The position numbers and the translations under genes are program-made. From an uncultured Cellulophaga sp. (GTDB lineage: Bacteria > Bacteroidota > Bacteroidia > Flavobacteriales > Flavobacteriaceae), in NCBI GenBank assembly GCA_947492955.1, contig CANLOV010000006.1, positions 124,001-188,000 of the forward strand: DNA of 64,000 nt, read 5' to 3'. Below, piece by piece: positions 36,426 to 45,800 of the stretch. Positions within the stretch are counted from its first letter, which is position 1, and each line of letters begins with the position of its first letter. The notes under the pieces are model-generated. The model did no database searches and had not been told where the DNA came from. It saw nothing but the letters and a program-made list of their open reading frames with translations.

Positions 36426-37379
36426 TTAATTTTGATGTTCTATATTTTTATACGCTTCAATTACTTTCTTTACTAACTTATGTCTAATAACATCTTTATC
36501 ATCTAGGTAAATAATTTCTATACCCGGAACATCTTTTAGTATTAATAAAGCTTCTTTTAAACCAGATACTGTACGCCTAGGCAAATCTATTTGCCCTGGG
36601 TCTCCTGTTAATAAAAACTTTGCATTTTTACCCATACGGGTTAAAAACATTTTCATTTGGGCGTGTGTTGTATTTTGAGCTTCATCCAATATTACAAAGG
36701 CATTATCTAAGGTTCTACCTCGCATAAATGCCATAGGTGCAATTTGTATAGTTCCGTTTTCTATGTACTGTGTTAAACGTTCCCCAGGAATCATATCTCG
36801 TAATGCATCATACAAAGGCTGCATATATGGATCTAGCTTTTCTTGTAAATCTCCAGGTAAAAAACCTAAGTTCTCCCCTGCTTCTACTGCCGGCCTTGTT
36901 AAAATAATACGCTTTACTTGTTTTTCTTTTAAGGCCTTATAAGCTAAGGCTACTCCCGTATAGGTTTTTCCTGTACCTGCAGGTCCTATAGCAAAAACCA
37001 TATCGTTATTAAGAGCTGCGTCTACTAATTTACGCTGGTTAACGGTTTGCGCTTTTATAAGCTTACCATTAACACCATGCACTAAAACCTCTCCGCTATT
37101 TGCAGAAGAAGCATAATCTGCCTCGCTATTACTAGTTAATATACGTTCTATACTATTCTCATCTAACTTATTATATTTTGCAAAATGAGCCGTAATCATT
37201 TCAAAACGCTTGTCAAACTCTTCTAAAAGCTCTTCATCTCCATAAGCCTTTAACTTACTTCCACGAGCAACAATCTTAAGCTTTGGAAAATATTTTTTTA
37301 ATAAATCTATGTTTTCGTTCTGACTGCCAAAAAAATCTCTTGGGCTAATATCTGTAAGTTCTATAATAAGTTCGTTCAA
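36426..37379 (-). CDS. phoH: PhoH family ATPase
   Basis: A P-loop ATPase of the PhoH branch, proposed to act in RNA processing. Walker A is [14 protein letters not shown] around 130, Walker B is [25 protein letters not shown] around 227, and [13 protein letters not shown] is the sensor loop. The N-terminal region (to about 110) is KH-like. The start codon is TTG at 37379: no ATG lies upstream in a sensible place, and [18 protein letters not shown] is the family's usual N-terminus. It heads the phoH-purC-SGNH operon and is divergent from a SAM-hydroxide adenosyltransferase-like gene. Confidence 0.93.
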   Translation of the reverse strand: MNELIIELTDISPRDFFGSQNENIDLLKKYFPKLKIVARGSKLKAYGDEELLEEFDKRFEMITAHFAKYNKLDENSIERILTSNSEADYASSANSGEVLVHGVNGKLIKAQTVNQRKLVDAALNNDMVFAIGPAGTGKTYTGVALAYKALKEKQVKRIILTRPAVEAGENLGFLPGDLQEKLDPYMQPLYDALRDMIPGERLTQYIENGTIQIAPMAFMRGRTLDNAFVILDEAQNTTHAQMKMFLTRMGKNAKFLLTGDPGQIDLPRRTVSGLKEALLILKDVPGIEIIYLDDKDVIRHKLVKKVIEAYKNIEHQN

Positions 37380-37440
37380 AGAATATGGGTATTAAATGGT
37401 TCGTTATTAAAGATAAATTTTTCGTCGCTATTTTTTTATG

Positions 37441-37448
37441 TAGCTTTG
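37441..37448 (+). promoter_or_regulatory. Putative promoter for the SAM-hydroxide adenosyltransferase-like gene
   Basis: TAGCTTTG is an exact TAnnTTTG match. A TTTT at 37418-37421 lies 19 bp upstream, one base off the -33 consensus. The leader would be about 55 nt. Confidence 0.55.
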
Positions 37449-37506
37449 TTTAACAAACATAATTAAAATTCGGTTTACATAACCAAAAACATATCAACAG
37501 TGTTGC

Positions 37507-38337
37507 ATGGCAATCATTACTTTAACTACTGATTTTGGATACAAAGACCATTTTGTTGGCGCTATAAAAGGAACTATCCATAGTGAATTAGAGAATGCTA
37601 AAATTGTTGATATTTCGCATGCTATAAATCCTTTTAACATTCAAGAATGCGCTTATATTCTTAAAAACTCTTACAAAAGCTTTCCTAAAGGCACCATACA
37701 TATTGTGGGGGTAGATTCTGAGCAAACACCAGAAAACCAACATATTATTGTGTTAATAGATGGTCATTATTTTATTATTGCAAACAATGGTGTAATGTGT
37801 TTAATAACCGCAGAAATACAACCAGAAAAAATTGTGATAATAGATATGCCTAATGCAACACAAGGTTCTTTTCCTTTAATGGATATTTTTGTGAAAGCAG
37901 CTTGCCATATTGCTCGTGGTGGCACATTAGAAGTTGTTGGTAAACCATTTAGTAATTTAAAAGAACTAAAAGAATTTGCACCTAGAGTTACCGATAATGG
38001 AAAAACTATTGTTGGCAGTGTAATTTATATAGATAATTATGGTAATGTTGTAACGAACATTCAGAAAAGTTTGTTTGAAGCTTATAGAAATGGTCGCAAT
38101 TTTGAATTAAGTGCTCGGAATAAAAAAATTACAAAAATTCATCATAAATACAGTGATATTATAAATTTTGATTTAGAAAAAAGTCAGCGCAAAGGCCCAG
38201 GAGATTTAGTTGCCCTTTTTAACTCTTCTGATTATGTAGAATTAGCTATTTATAAGAGTGATTTAAATACTGTTGGTGGCGCATCATCTTTATTAGGACT
38301 AGATTACAGAGATACTATTATGATTAATTTTATTTAA
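37507..38337 (+). CDS. S-adenosyl-L-methionine hydroxide adenosyltransferase (DUF62) family protein
   Basis: This family cleaves SAM with water or hydroxide to adenosine and methionine; the rare fluorinase and chlorinase branches use halide instead. The 276-residue chain has ITLTTDFGYKDHFVGAIKGTI, the Asp/Asn-rich HAINPFNIQECAYIL segment, GVDSEQTPENQHIIV, and the C-terminal VGSVIYIDNYGNVVTNI typical of hydrolytic members. The long loop that marks fluorinase is not evident. It is divergent from phoH, a pairing I associate with flavobacterial genomes. Confidence 0.9.
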   Translation: MAIITLTTDFGYKDHFVGAIKGTIHSELENAKIVDISHAINPFNIQECAYILKNSYKSFPKGTIHIVGVDSEQTPENQHIIVLIDGHYFIIANNGVMCLITAEIQPEKIVIIDMPNATQGSFPLMDIFVKAACHIARGGTLEVVGKPFSNLKELKEFAPRVTDNGKTIVGSVIYIDNYGNVVTNIQKSLFEAYRNGRNFELSARNKKITKIHHKYSDIINFDLEKSQRKGPGDLVALFNSSDYVELAIYKSDLNTVGGASSLLGLDYRDTIMINFI

Positions 38338-38358
38338 AAATACACTTTAAAATATTAA

Positions 38359-38796
38359 ATGACAAAAAATAGTCCCAAAAGCAAATCAAACAAATACATA
38401 TTTTATAGCTTAATTTCTATATCGGTATTTTTATTATGTATTTATGTTTACAAACAAATACGAAATTTAAAATTTGATGAAGGTTCTTTTAAATCCTACG
38501 GAATGGTTGAAAAAATAGATACCAATGTGTTTGATGGAAAAACAGCTAAAAAAGATATCGTATATTTTTTTTTCGTAAAAAACGATACCGTATTTAACAA
38601 AATAAAACATTTGCCTAATGGAAGTATTAAAAAACATAATATTAATTTAAAAGACTGTTTTGAATTAACTATTGCAAAATCTGACTATAGTATTTTTAAT
38701 ATTGATTTTGAAAAGAAAAAAGATACTGTGCTAAAAAAAAGCAACTATACAAACCAACATTATACCTCTAATGCGCATAAAAAATTATTAGAATAA
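38359..38796 (+). CDS. Single-pass membrane protein, unknown function
   Basis: A 145-residue protein: a basic N-terminus, one transmembrane helix (about 13-30, YIFYSLISISVFLLCIYVY), then a Lys/Asp-rich outer part of probable beta structure with no Cys pattern and no family I recognise. It starts 21 bp after the preceding gene and is likely co-transcribed with it. Confidence 0.65.
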   Translation: MTKNSPKSKSNKYIFYSLISISVFLLCIYVYKQIRNLKFDEGSFKSYGMVEKIDTNVFDGKTAKKDIVYFFFVKNDTVFNKIKHLPNGSIKKHNINLKDCFELTIAKSDYSIFNIDFEKKKDTVLKKSNYTNQHYTSNAHKKLLE

Positions 38797-38854
38797 AACA
38801 CGTAAGTAAGTTATAGGTTAAAATATATAGATATTTAAACACAAGTATTAATAA

Positions 38855-38885
38855 CTTGGTATAAACTTAAAGAACATTAATTTTG
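38855..38885 (+). promoter_or_regulatory. gldFG promoter
   Basis: TAATTTTG (38878-38885) is an exact -7 match and CTTG (38855-38858) lies 19 bp upstream, one base off TTTG. The distance to the gldF ATG is 27 bp. Confidence 0.7.
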
Positions 38886-38912
38886 TATACCGCAACCAAA
38901 AATTAAAAAAGT

Positions 38913-39644
38913 ATGCTTGCCATATTTAAACGAGAAATACAATCATTTTTTACATCGCCCATTGGATATTTAATTATTGGGCTTTTCCTTATTTTAAACG
39001 GATTATTTTTATGGGTTTTTAAAGGAGAATTTAACATTTTTGAATATGGCTTTGCAGATTTAAGTAAGTTCTTTTTATTAGCGCCCTGGGTGTTTCTATT
39101 TCTTATACCAGCAATTACCATGAAAAGTTTTTCCGAAGAAAAAAAGCTAGGAACCTTAGAACTTTTATTTATAAAGCCATTAAGCACTTGGGAAACCGTT
39201 TTAGGTAAATTTACAGGTACATTAGTACTTGCTTTAATCGCCATTATACCTACATTTTTATATGTGTATTGTATTTCCGAATTGGGTACAGAAACTGGCA
39301 ATTTAGATTTGGGTTTAGTTATTGGCTCTTATTTTGGCTTATTATTATTAATTGCTAGCTATACTTCGGTGGGCTTGTTTGCATCTACCTTAACAGAAAA
39401 TCAAATTGTAGCTTTTATCATTAGTATTGCTCTCTGTTTTGCACTTTATTATGGCTTTAATAGTATAGCAACTTTATTTTCGAACGGAAACATAGCTATC
39501 TTTATTCAAAGCTTAGGAATGAAAGCTCATTTTAACAGTATTGCTAGAGGTGTTATAGATACTAAAGACGTTATTTATTTCGGAAGTATTACTGCTTTCT
39601 TTTTGTTTTTAACTGTTGTACAACTAAAAACAATGAACGCATAA
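38913..39644 (+). CDS. gldF: Gliding motility ABC transporter permease GldF
   Basis: A 243-residue six-helix permease of the ABC-2 type. The start MLAIFKREIQSFFTSPIGYLIIGLFLILNG and the segment FLFLIPAITMKSFSEEKKLGTLELLFIKPLS are typical. In Flavobacterium, GldA (ATPase), GldF and GldG form a transporter whose mutants fail to glide. gldG follows with a 1-bp overlap; gldA is not in the window. Confidence 0.92.
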   Translation: MLAIFKREIQSFFTSPIGYLIIGLFLILNGLFLWVFKGEFNIFEYGFADLSKFFLLAPWVFLFLIPAITMKSFSEEKKLGTLELLFIKPLSTWETVLGKFTGTLVLALIAIIPTFLYVYCISELGTETGNLDLGLVIGSYFGLLLLIASYTSVGLFASTLTENQIVAFIISIALCFALYYGFNSIATLFSNGNIAIFIQSLGMKAHFNSIARGVIDTKDVIYFGSITAFFLFLTVVQLKTMNA

Positions 39645-41308
39645 TGAAAAATAAAATAATAACCATAGCTAAAGCTTTTATTGCGCTATTATTAGTAAAT
39701 GTAGTTGCAAATTACTTATATACTAGATTTGATTTAACAGAAGACAAAAGGTATACCTTATCTAAGCCTGCAATAAATTCAGTAGATAAATTCTATAGCC
39801 CTGTTATCATTGATGTGTTGTTAGACGGTAACCTTCCGGCAGAATTTGCCAAGTTAAAAATAGAAGCAAAACAGTTATTAGAAGAGTTTGCTTCTGAAAA
39901 CAAATTGATAAAATTTAATTTTGTTAATCCTTTAGGTGATGGTAGTAATACCGAAAAAGTAATGGCAGAATTACAAGGCTTAGGATTAAAACCTGCCAAT
40001 ATTACAGTAGAAGACAATGGTAAAGTATCTCAGGAAATAGTATTTCCTTGGGCTATGGTAAACCATAATAATAAAACCGTAAAAGTTCCTTTGCTTAAAA
40101 ATAAGTTAGGCGCATCTACAGAAGAACGTGTTACCAACTCTATACAACATTTAGAATATGCTTTTGCCGATGCCTTTAATAAACTAAACATTAAAGAAAA
40201 AAAGCGTGTAGCAGTAATTAAGGGTAATGGAGAGTTAGCCGATATAGAAATAGCCGATTTCTTAACCTCTATTCGTGAATATTATAATATTGGTGCTATT
40301 ACATTAGACTCTGTAGCTAGTAACCCGCAAAAAGTACTAGACCAATTAAAAGCTTATGATTTAGCTCTTATTGCAAAGCCTACCGAAGCTTTTACAGATA
40401 AAGAAAAATATGTTTTAGATCAGTATATTGTAAATGGCGGAAAATCTATTTGGCTAATAGATCAAGTAGCCATAGAATTAGAAAATTTGTTTAATGAAAA
40501 AGGAAGCGCTTTGGCTTTTCCTAGAGATTTAAATTTAAATGATTTTTTCTTTAAATATGGAGTACGTATTAATCCTGTGCTAGTAAACGATATGTATTTT
40601 ACCCAAATTGTTTTAGCAGATGGTGAAGGAAATAATTCGCAATACAATCCTGTTCCTTGGTTATACAATCCTATGGTTTTCTCTAGAAACAATCATTCTA
40701 TAAACAACAATTTAGAAGCGGTACGTTTTCAGTTTGCAAATACTATAGATACCCTAGCAAACAGTAATAAAAAAACAGTGTTGTACTGGAGTTCTCCTTT
40801 ATCTAAAACAGAGGGAACACCTAAAGAAATTAATTTAAATAGTATTAATACCCCTCCTAAAAAAGAGTTATTTAATAAAGGAAACAACCCTTTAGCCGTT
40901 TTAATAGAAGGAGAATTTAACTCTGCTTTTACCAACAGAGTTAAACCCCTTACTTTAAACGGACAAAAAGAAAAAGGAACTGCTAACAAAATGTTAGTAA
41001 TTGCAGATGGAGATGTTATAAAAAACCAAACTAAAAATGGTAGACCTTTAGAATTAGGCTATGATAAGTGGACAAATAACTTTTACGGTAACAAAGAATT
41101 TTTAATAAATAGCATTAATTACCTTTTAGACGATAAAGGACTTATAAACATTCGTACAAAAAAAGTAAGCATTCCATTTTTAGACGCAAAAAAAATAACA
41201 GCACATAAAACTAAATGGCAGCTTGTTAATATTGGGCTTCCCGTAATATTAACGCTTCTATTCGGATTCGTTTTTTATTACTTTAGAAAGAAAAAATATG
41301 GTGCATAG
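39644..41308 (+). CDS. gldG: Gliding motility ABC transporter substrate-binding protein GldG
   Basis: A 554-residue auxiliary ABC protein anchored at both ends: an N-terminal helix (about 8-25) and a C-terminal helix (about 528-546, VNIGLPVILTLLFGFVFYYF). The large middle part is outside and includes the ABC-transporter auxiliary (GldG/Gld_sub) domain with ITLDSVASNPQKVLDQLKAYDLALIAKPTEAF. It overlaps gldF by 1 bp, as expected for stoichiometric production. Confidence 0.92.
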   Translation: MKNKIITIAKAFIALLLVNVVANYLYTRFDLTEDKRYTLSKPAINSVDKFYSPVIIDVLLDGNLPAEFAKLKIEAKQLLEEFASENKLIKFNFVNPLGDGSNTEKVMAELQGLGLKPANITVEDNGKVSQEIVFPWAMVNHNNKTVKVPLLKNKLGASTEERVTNSIQHLEYAFADAFNKLNIKEKKRVAVIKGNGELADIEIADFLTSIREYYNIGAITLDSVASNPQKVLDQLKAYDLALIAKPTEAFTDKEKYVLDQYIVNGGKSIWLIDQVAIELENLFNEKGSALAFPRDLNLNDFFFKYGVRINPVLVNDMYFTQIVLADGEGNNSQYNPVPWLYNPMVFSRNNHSINNNLEAVRFQFANTIDTLANSNKKTVLYWSSPLSKTEGTPKEINLNSINTPPKKELFNKGNNPLAVLIEGEFNSAFTNRVKPLTLNGQKEKGTANKMLVIADGDVIKNQTKNGRPLELGYDKWTNNFYGNKEFLINSINYLLDDKGLINIRTKKVSIPFLDAKKITAHKTKWQLVNIGLPVILTLLFGFVFYYFRKKKYGA

Positions 41309-41323
41309 CTGTTAATAAGTTTG

Positions 41324-41355
41324 TTTTCTTAAAAAGGACTTTTAAAATACCTTTG
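41324..41355 (+). promoter_or_regulatory. dnaN promoter (probable)
   Basis: TACCTTTG (41348-41355) matches the -7 consensus exactly, with TTTT (41324-41327) 20 bp upstream. It implies a leader of about 100 nt, longer than others in this window, with no clear structure in it. Confidence 0.55.
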
Positions 41356-41462
41356 TTAGTATGTGATTGTTCTATTTTGTAATATTGAATATTGAACAAT
41401 TATACATTCATTTTTACGGAAACAAATAGCAAAAAGAAATACGATATAAAACTATACGAATA

Positions 41463-42581
41463 ATGAAATTCATAGTATCTAGTACTTATTTATTAAAACA
41501 ATTACAAGTTTTAGGAGGCGTTATTAATAACAGTAATACACTTCCTATTCTTGATAATTTTCTTTTCGATTTACAACAAAACAAACTTACCGTTTCTGCT
41601 TCTGATTTAGAGACAACAATGAGTTCTGTATTAGATGTAGAATCTGATAACGAAGGAGTGATTGCTGTTCCTGCAAAGCTTTTATTAGAAACATTAAAAA
41701 CATTTCCGGAACAACCTTTAACATTTGTTGTAGAAGAAAACAATACGGTAGAGATTAGTTCTAACCACGGTAAATACGCATTAGCATATGCTGATGGTGC
41801 TGAATTTCCAAAGGCAGTAGAATTATCTAACCCTAGTTCTACTACTATCCTTGGTGATATTTTTGCTACTGCTATTAACAAAACAATTTTTGCTGCTGGT
41901 AACGACGATTTAAGACCAGTAATGAGTGGTGTTTTCTTTCAGTTTTCTCCAGAGAGCTTAACTTTTGTTGCTACAGATGCACATAAACTAGTAAAATACC
42001 AACGTACAGATATTACTGCATCGCAAGTAGCTGAATTTATAATGCCAAAAAAACCTTTAAATTTATTAAAGGGAATTTTAGCAGGTAGCGAGTCTGACGT
42101 TACTATTGAATATAATGAAAGTAATGCTAAGTTTAGTTTTGAAAGTACAGAACTTATATGCAGGCTTATAGATGGTAAGTACCCTAACTATGATGCTGTT
42201 ATCCCAAAAGAGAATCCAAACGTATTATCAATTGCTAGAAATCAGTTTTTAAGCTCTGTAAAACGTGTTTCTATATTCTCTAATAAAACAACACACCAAA
42301 TACGATTAAAAATTGCGGGTGCAGAACTAAATATATCTGCCGAAGATTTAGATTATAGCAACAAAGCAGAAGAACGTTTAACTTGTTCTTATCAAGGAGA
42401 CGATATGCAAATTGGATTTAACTCTCGTTTTTTAACAGAAATGCTTAATAACCTTAATTGCGACGATATTTCTTTAGAAATGAGTTTACCTAATAGAGCT
42501 GGTATTTTAACTCCTATAGATGGTTTAGATGAAGGTGAGCACGTAACAATGTTAGTAATGCCAGTTATGCTGAATAGCTAA
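41463..42581 (+). CDS. dnaN: DNA polymerase III beta subunit (sliding clamp)
   Basis: The ring-shaped processivity clamp. The 372 residues form three repeated clamp domains. Signatures are NTLPILDNFLF at the start, LRPVMSGVFFQF and VATDAHKLVKY in the second domain, ICRLIDGKYPNYDAVIP, and the C-terminal VTMLVMPVML that lines the client-binding pocket. It is monocistronic, between its own promoter and a terminator, and is not adjacent to dnaA or recF. Confidence 0.98.
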   Translation: MKFIVSSTYLLKQLQVLGGVINNSNTLPILDNFLFDLQQNKLTVSASDLETTMSSVLDVESDNEGVIAVPAKLLLETLKTFPEQPLTFVVEENNTVEISSNHGKYALAYADGAEFPKAVELSNPSSTTILGDIFATAINKTIFAAGNDDLRPVMSGVFFQFSPESLTFVATDAHKLVKYQRTDITASQVAEFIMPKKPLNLLKGILAGSESDVTIEYNESNAKFSFESTELICRLIDGKYPNYDAVIPKENPNVLSIARNQFLSSVKRVSIFSNKTTHQIRLKIAGAELNISAEDLDYSNKAEERLTCSYQGDDMQIGFNSRFLTEMLNNLNCDDISLEMSLPNRAGILTPIDGLDEGEHVTMLVMPVMLNS

Positions 42582-42617
42582 AAAGTATATTTAGAAACAT
42601 ATTACTTTAGATATAAT

Positions 42618-42656
42618 AAAAATCCGAGATTTGATATATTCATTTCTCGGATTTTT
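42618..42656 (+). terminator. dnaN terminator
   Basis: A 12-bp perfect stem (42618-42629 with 42645-42656, 15-base loop) followed by further T-rich sequence, 36 bp after the stop. Confidence 0.82.
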
Positions 42657-42761
42657 GTTTTTTTGATATTTAGTATCAATACTTTTTAGCTTTAATTTAC
42701 ATTCCCAACGCAGAACATTTTTTTAAACATACATAGTTGTAATAATTAAAAAATATCATTT

Positions 42762-42798
42762 ATTCTTTTACAAGCATTAGGAATGCTTGTAAAAGAAT
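42762..42798. repeat. Perfect 16-bp inverted repeat without a T-tract
   Basis: Arms 42762-42777 and 42783-42798 are exact, with a 5-base loop. It lies 10 bp after the stop of the large secreted-protein gene (minus strand). Only scattered T follow on that strand, so it may act as an mRNA 3'-stabilising hairpin or a weak terminator. Confidence 0.75.
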
Positions 42799-42808
42799 AG
42801 TGTTTATA

Positions 42809-45800
42809 TTACTTATCATCTAATTTTTTTATAATTCTCTTATAATAAGTAATACCATTAATATCCATAACCTGTAAAGAATATATTCCTGACATTAAAT
42901 AATCTACATCAATGCTGTAAGAAGTTTGTCCGCCTTTTATTGTATTTGGATTAAATGTTTCTATCAACTTTCCACTACTATCAAAAATTAAAACTCTTTT
43001 TAACACAACTGATGAATTAAAGCTAATAGTAACCTCATTATTTATTATTGGGTTTGGGTATACCTTCATTATTGGAGCCTTAACCTCTATACCTTTAGCT
43101 AATAAAGAGGTAGATACGGGAGTATCTATAATTGTAAAATCTACCGATAAGCCTACTCCTTGATCACCTGCCAAAGATTTCCTCGAAAATGCTTGTGAAT
43201 TTATTGTATACTCTCCTGCTAAAAAATCACCACCTCCATAATTGGTTCCTCTGTTCATATCTCCAAACAATGCATAAGGTGCAAAGTTTTCTGTTTTATT
43301 TATCGTCAATGGTCCTGTAAGGTTCATAGATACACTTTCTGTACTTTCGGTAACTTCTGCTCTTATACTTAAATTTAAAGTTGGCAAACTTTCTATTGCT
43401 ATTTCCATACCATCAGTAATTGTAAACAAATCAATATCCGAATCAGCATCTATTAAAACATAACTTGTGACAGCTATTGTTTCCGACTCAGAAGGCTCCA
43501 AAATTTTAAAATCTACCGATAAACCTGTTCCTTGATCACCTGTTAAAGATTTTCCCGAAAATGCTTGTGAATTTATAGTATAATCTCCAATTAAAAAATC
43601 ACCTCCTATATAATTAGCACCTTTATTTGCATCCCCAAATAAAGCATAAGGAGAAAAATTCTCTGTTCTATTTACTGTCAATGGTCCTGTAAGGTTCATA
43701 GATACACTTTCCGTACTTTCAGTAACCTCTGCTCTTATACTTAAATTTAAAGTTGGTAAGCTTTCTATTGCTATTTCCATACCATTAGTAATTGTAAACA
43801 AATCAATATCCGAATCAGCATCTATTAAAACATAACTTGTAACAGCTACTGTAGGATTAGGAATTACCACAATTTCTTCAATAGTCCAAGTAAAACTTAT
43901 TGTTTTAGCATCCAAAATATTTGAATCACTATCACCTACTGTAACTATAACATTGTATGGCTCATTTACAATAGCATCTAATGCTATTTCTCCTCCTATT
44001 TGGCCATTGGTTGACTCTATAAATACACCACTAGGTAGACCAACAGCGCTAAAACTTAAATTCCCATCCCCTCCAGTTGCCATTGCTACTAAACTACCGT
44101 TTAATATATCTCCTATAGTACTAACTTGGTTATCTATTGCTACAACTTCAATTTCATTCTCTTGAATAGTCCATGTGAAGCTTGCTCTTTTGGCATCTTC
44201 TTTATTGGTATCATTATCGTCTACTGTAACAATAACATTATAAGGTTCACTTGTAATAACATCTAGTGCTATTTCCCCTCCTATTTGACCATTGGTTGGC
44301 TCTATAAATACACCACTAGGAAGACCAACAGCACTAAAACTTAAATTACCATCTCCTCCTATCGCAACTACTGCTAAACTACCATCTAAAATATCTCCTA
44401 CAGTATTAAATTGATTATCTATTGCTGTAACTTCAATTGTATTTTCAATACTATTATCAATTATTTCTATCCCATTAATTAAAGGATTTTCTACACCGTG
44501 AATAAATGAAATATCTATAATTCCATCTGAGACTGTAACTACATTACTAATAACTGTTCCTACTTGATGACCATAAGTTCTGGATAAATCTATATTATCT
44601 AATTCTGTAAAAACTTGACCTTCTATCACTACATCAAAAATTCGTTCTCCAACATTTGATGTACCAGAAAATCCATTGCCCATATACAAACGAACTTCAT
44701 ACTTACCAGATTGCTCAACAGGAAAAGAATAGGTCATATTTGATGTTCCTTTTCCTGTCCATCTTTCTGTGTTATATATACTCTCAGGAGTTTTATTTAA
44801 ATCTACATTAGGAGTATAATCTCCCATGGAGAAACTTGCAGTTGAATTCGTTCCTGCATCTATTAAATAAATAGAATTATCACTAATAGTATCTGCATCC
44901 CAATCAATTTCTCCATCTATAGCTGAAATTTTAGCCCCTCCTGTATTAACACGATATAAAACCTCTTCACTTTTTGCTATTAAACCATTTCCTGTAACAT
45001 TCAAAAAATCCCATGTACCTTCCAATTCAACTCTTTCTTGATTTGATGTTCCTATAAGTCCTACAATTAATTCTTTACTATTTTGCTGTATTGCCTCTAA
45101 AACAGTTCCTTCTGCTTGTATAACTCCTAAAATTTCTCGTGGTTCATTATCAAATACATATTCTAAACTAACTTCTCCTGTACTAGTGCTTATTTCAAAG
45201 AAAAACTGAATTTCTCCGTTAGGCCTTTCTCCTGTGGTAATTAAAGTTTCTATTGCTATTTGGGGTATATCATCTATTTCTTGTAATGCAATTATCTTAG
45301 ATGGATGTATCACAAATTTTATGTAATTACTTTGCGTTCCATCTCCAATAAAAAAACCTAATTCTCCTTCAGGCGTAGCTGTATTACCGTATAATTGCAA
45401 TGGTGCATTAAAATTAATTATACCACCAGAAACTGTAATATCACCAAAATTTTGATTTAATTGAACTCCATACTGAAAAGCTTTTTCCTGTGTATTAGCA
45501 GTCCCAAAAGCCGTTCCTGAAGTCATTTGCATGGTCATAGCCCCAATAGCTCCTCCTAAAACATCATTAGGATTAGGATCTTCTGGATTATCTCTCTTAT
45601 CTAACCAATTTAACCAATTTAAATTTGCATCACCATTATTCATCATTCCTGTAAAACCTAAACCTAAATAACCTCCAAGAGTTGTATCTGAAAATAATTC
45701 ATTGGTAACAGGAATTACAAATGCATCATTTAATGAAGTAATATTACCAAGTTGTAATACATCATCCTTATCTAAAATCCCATCATTATCATCATCATTA

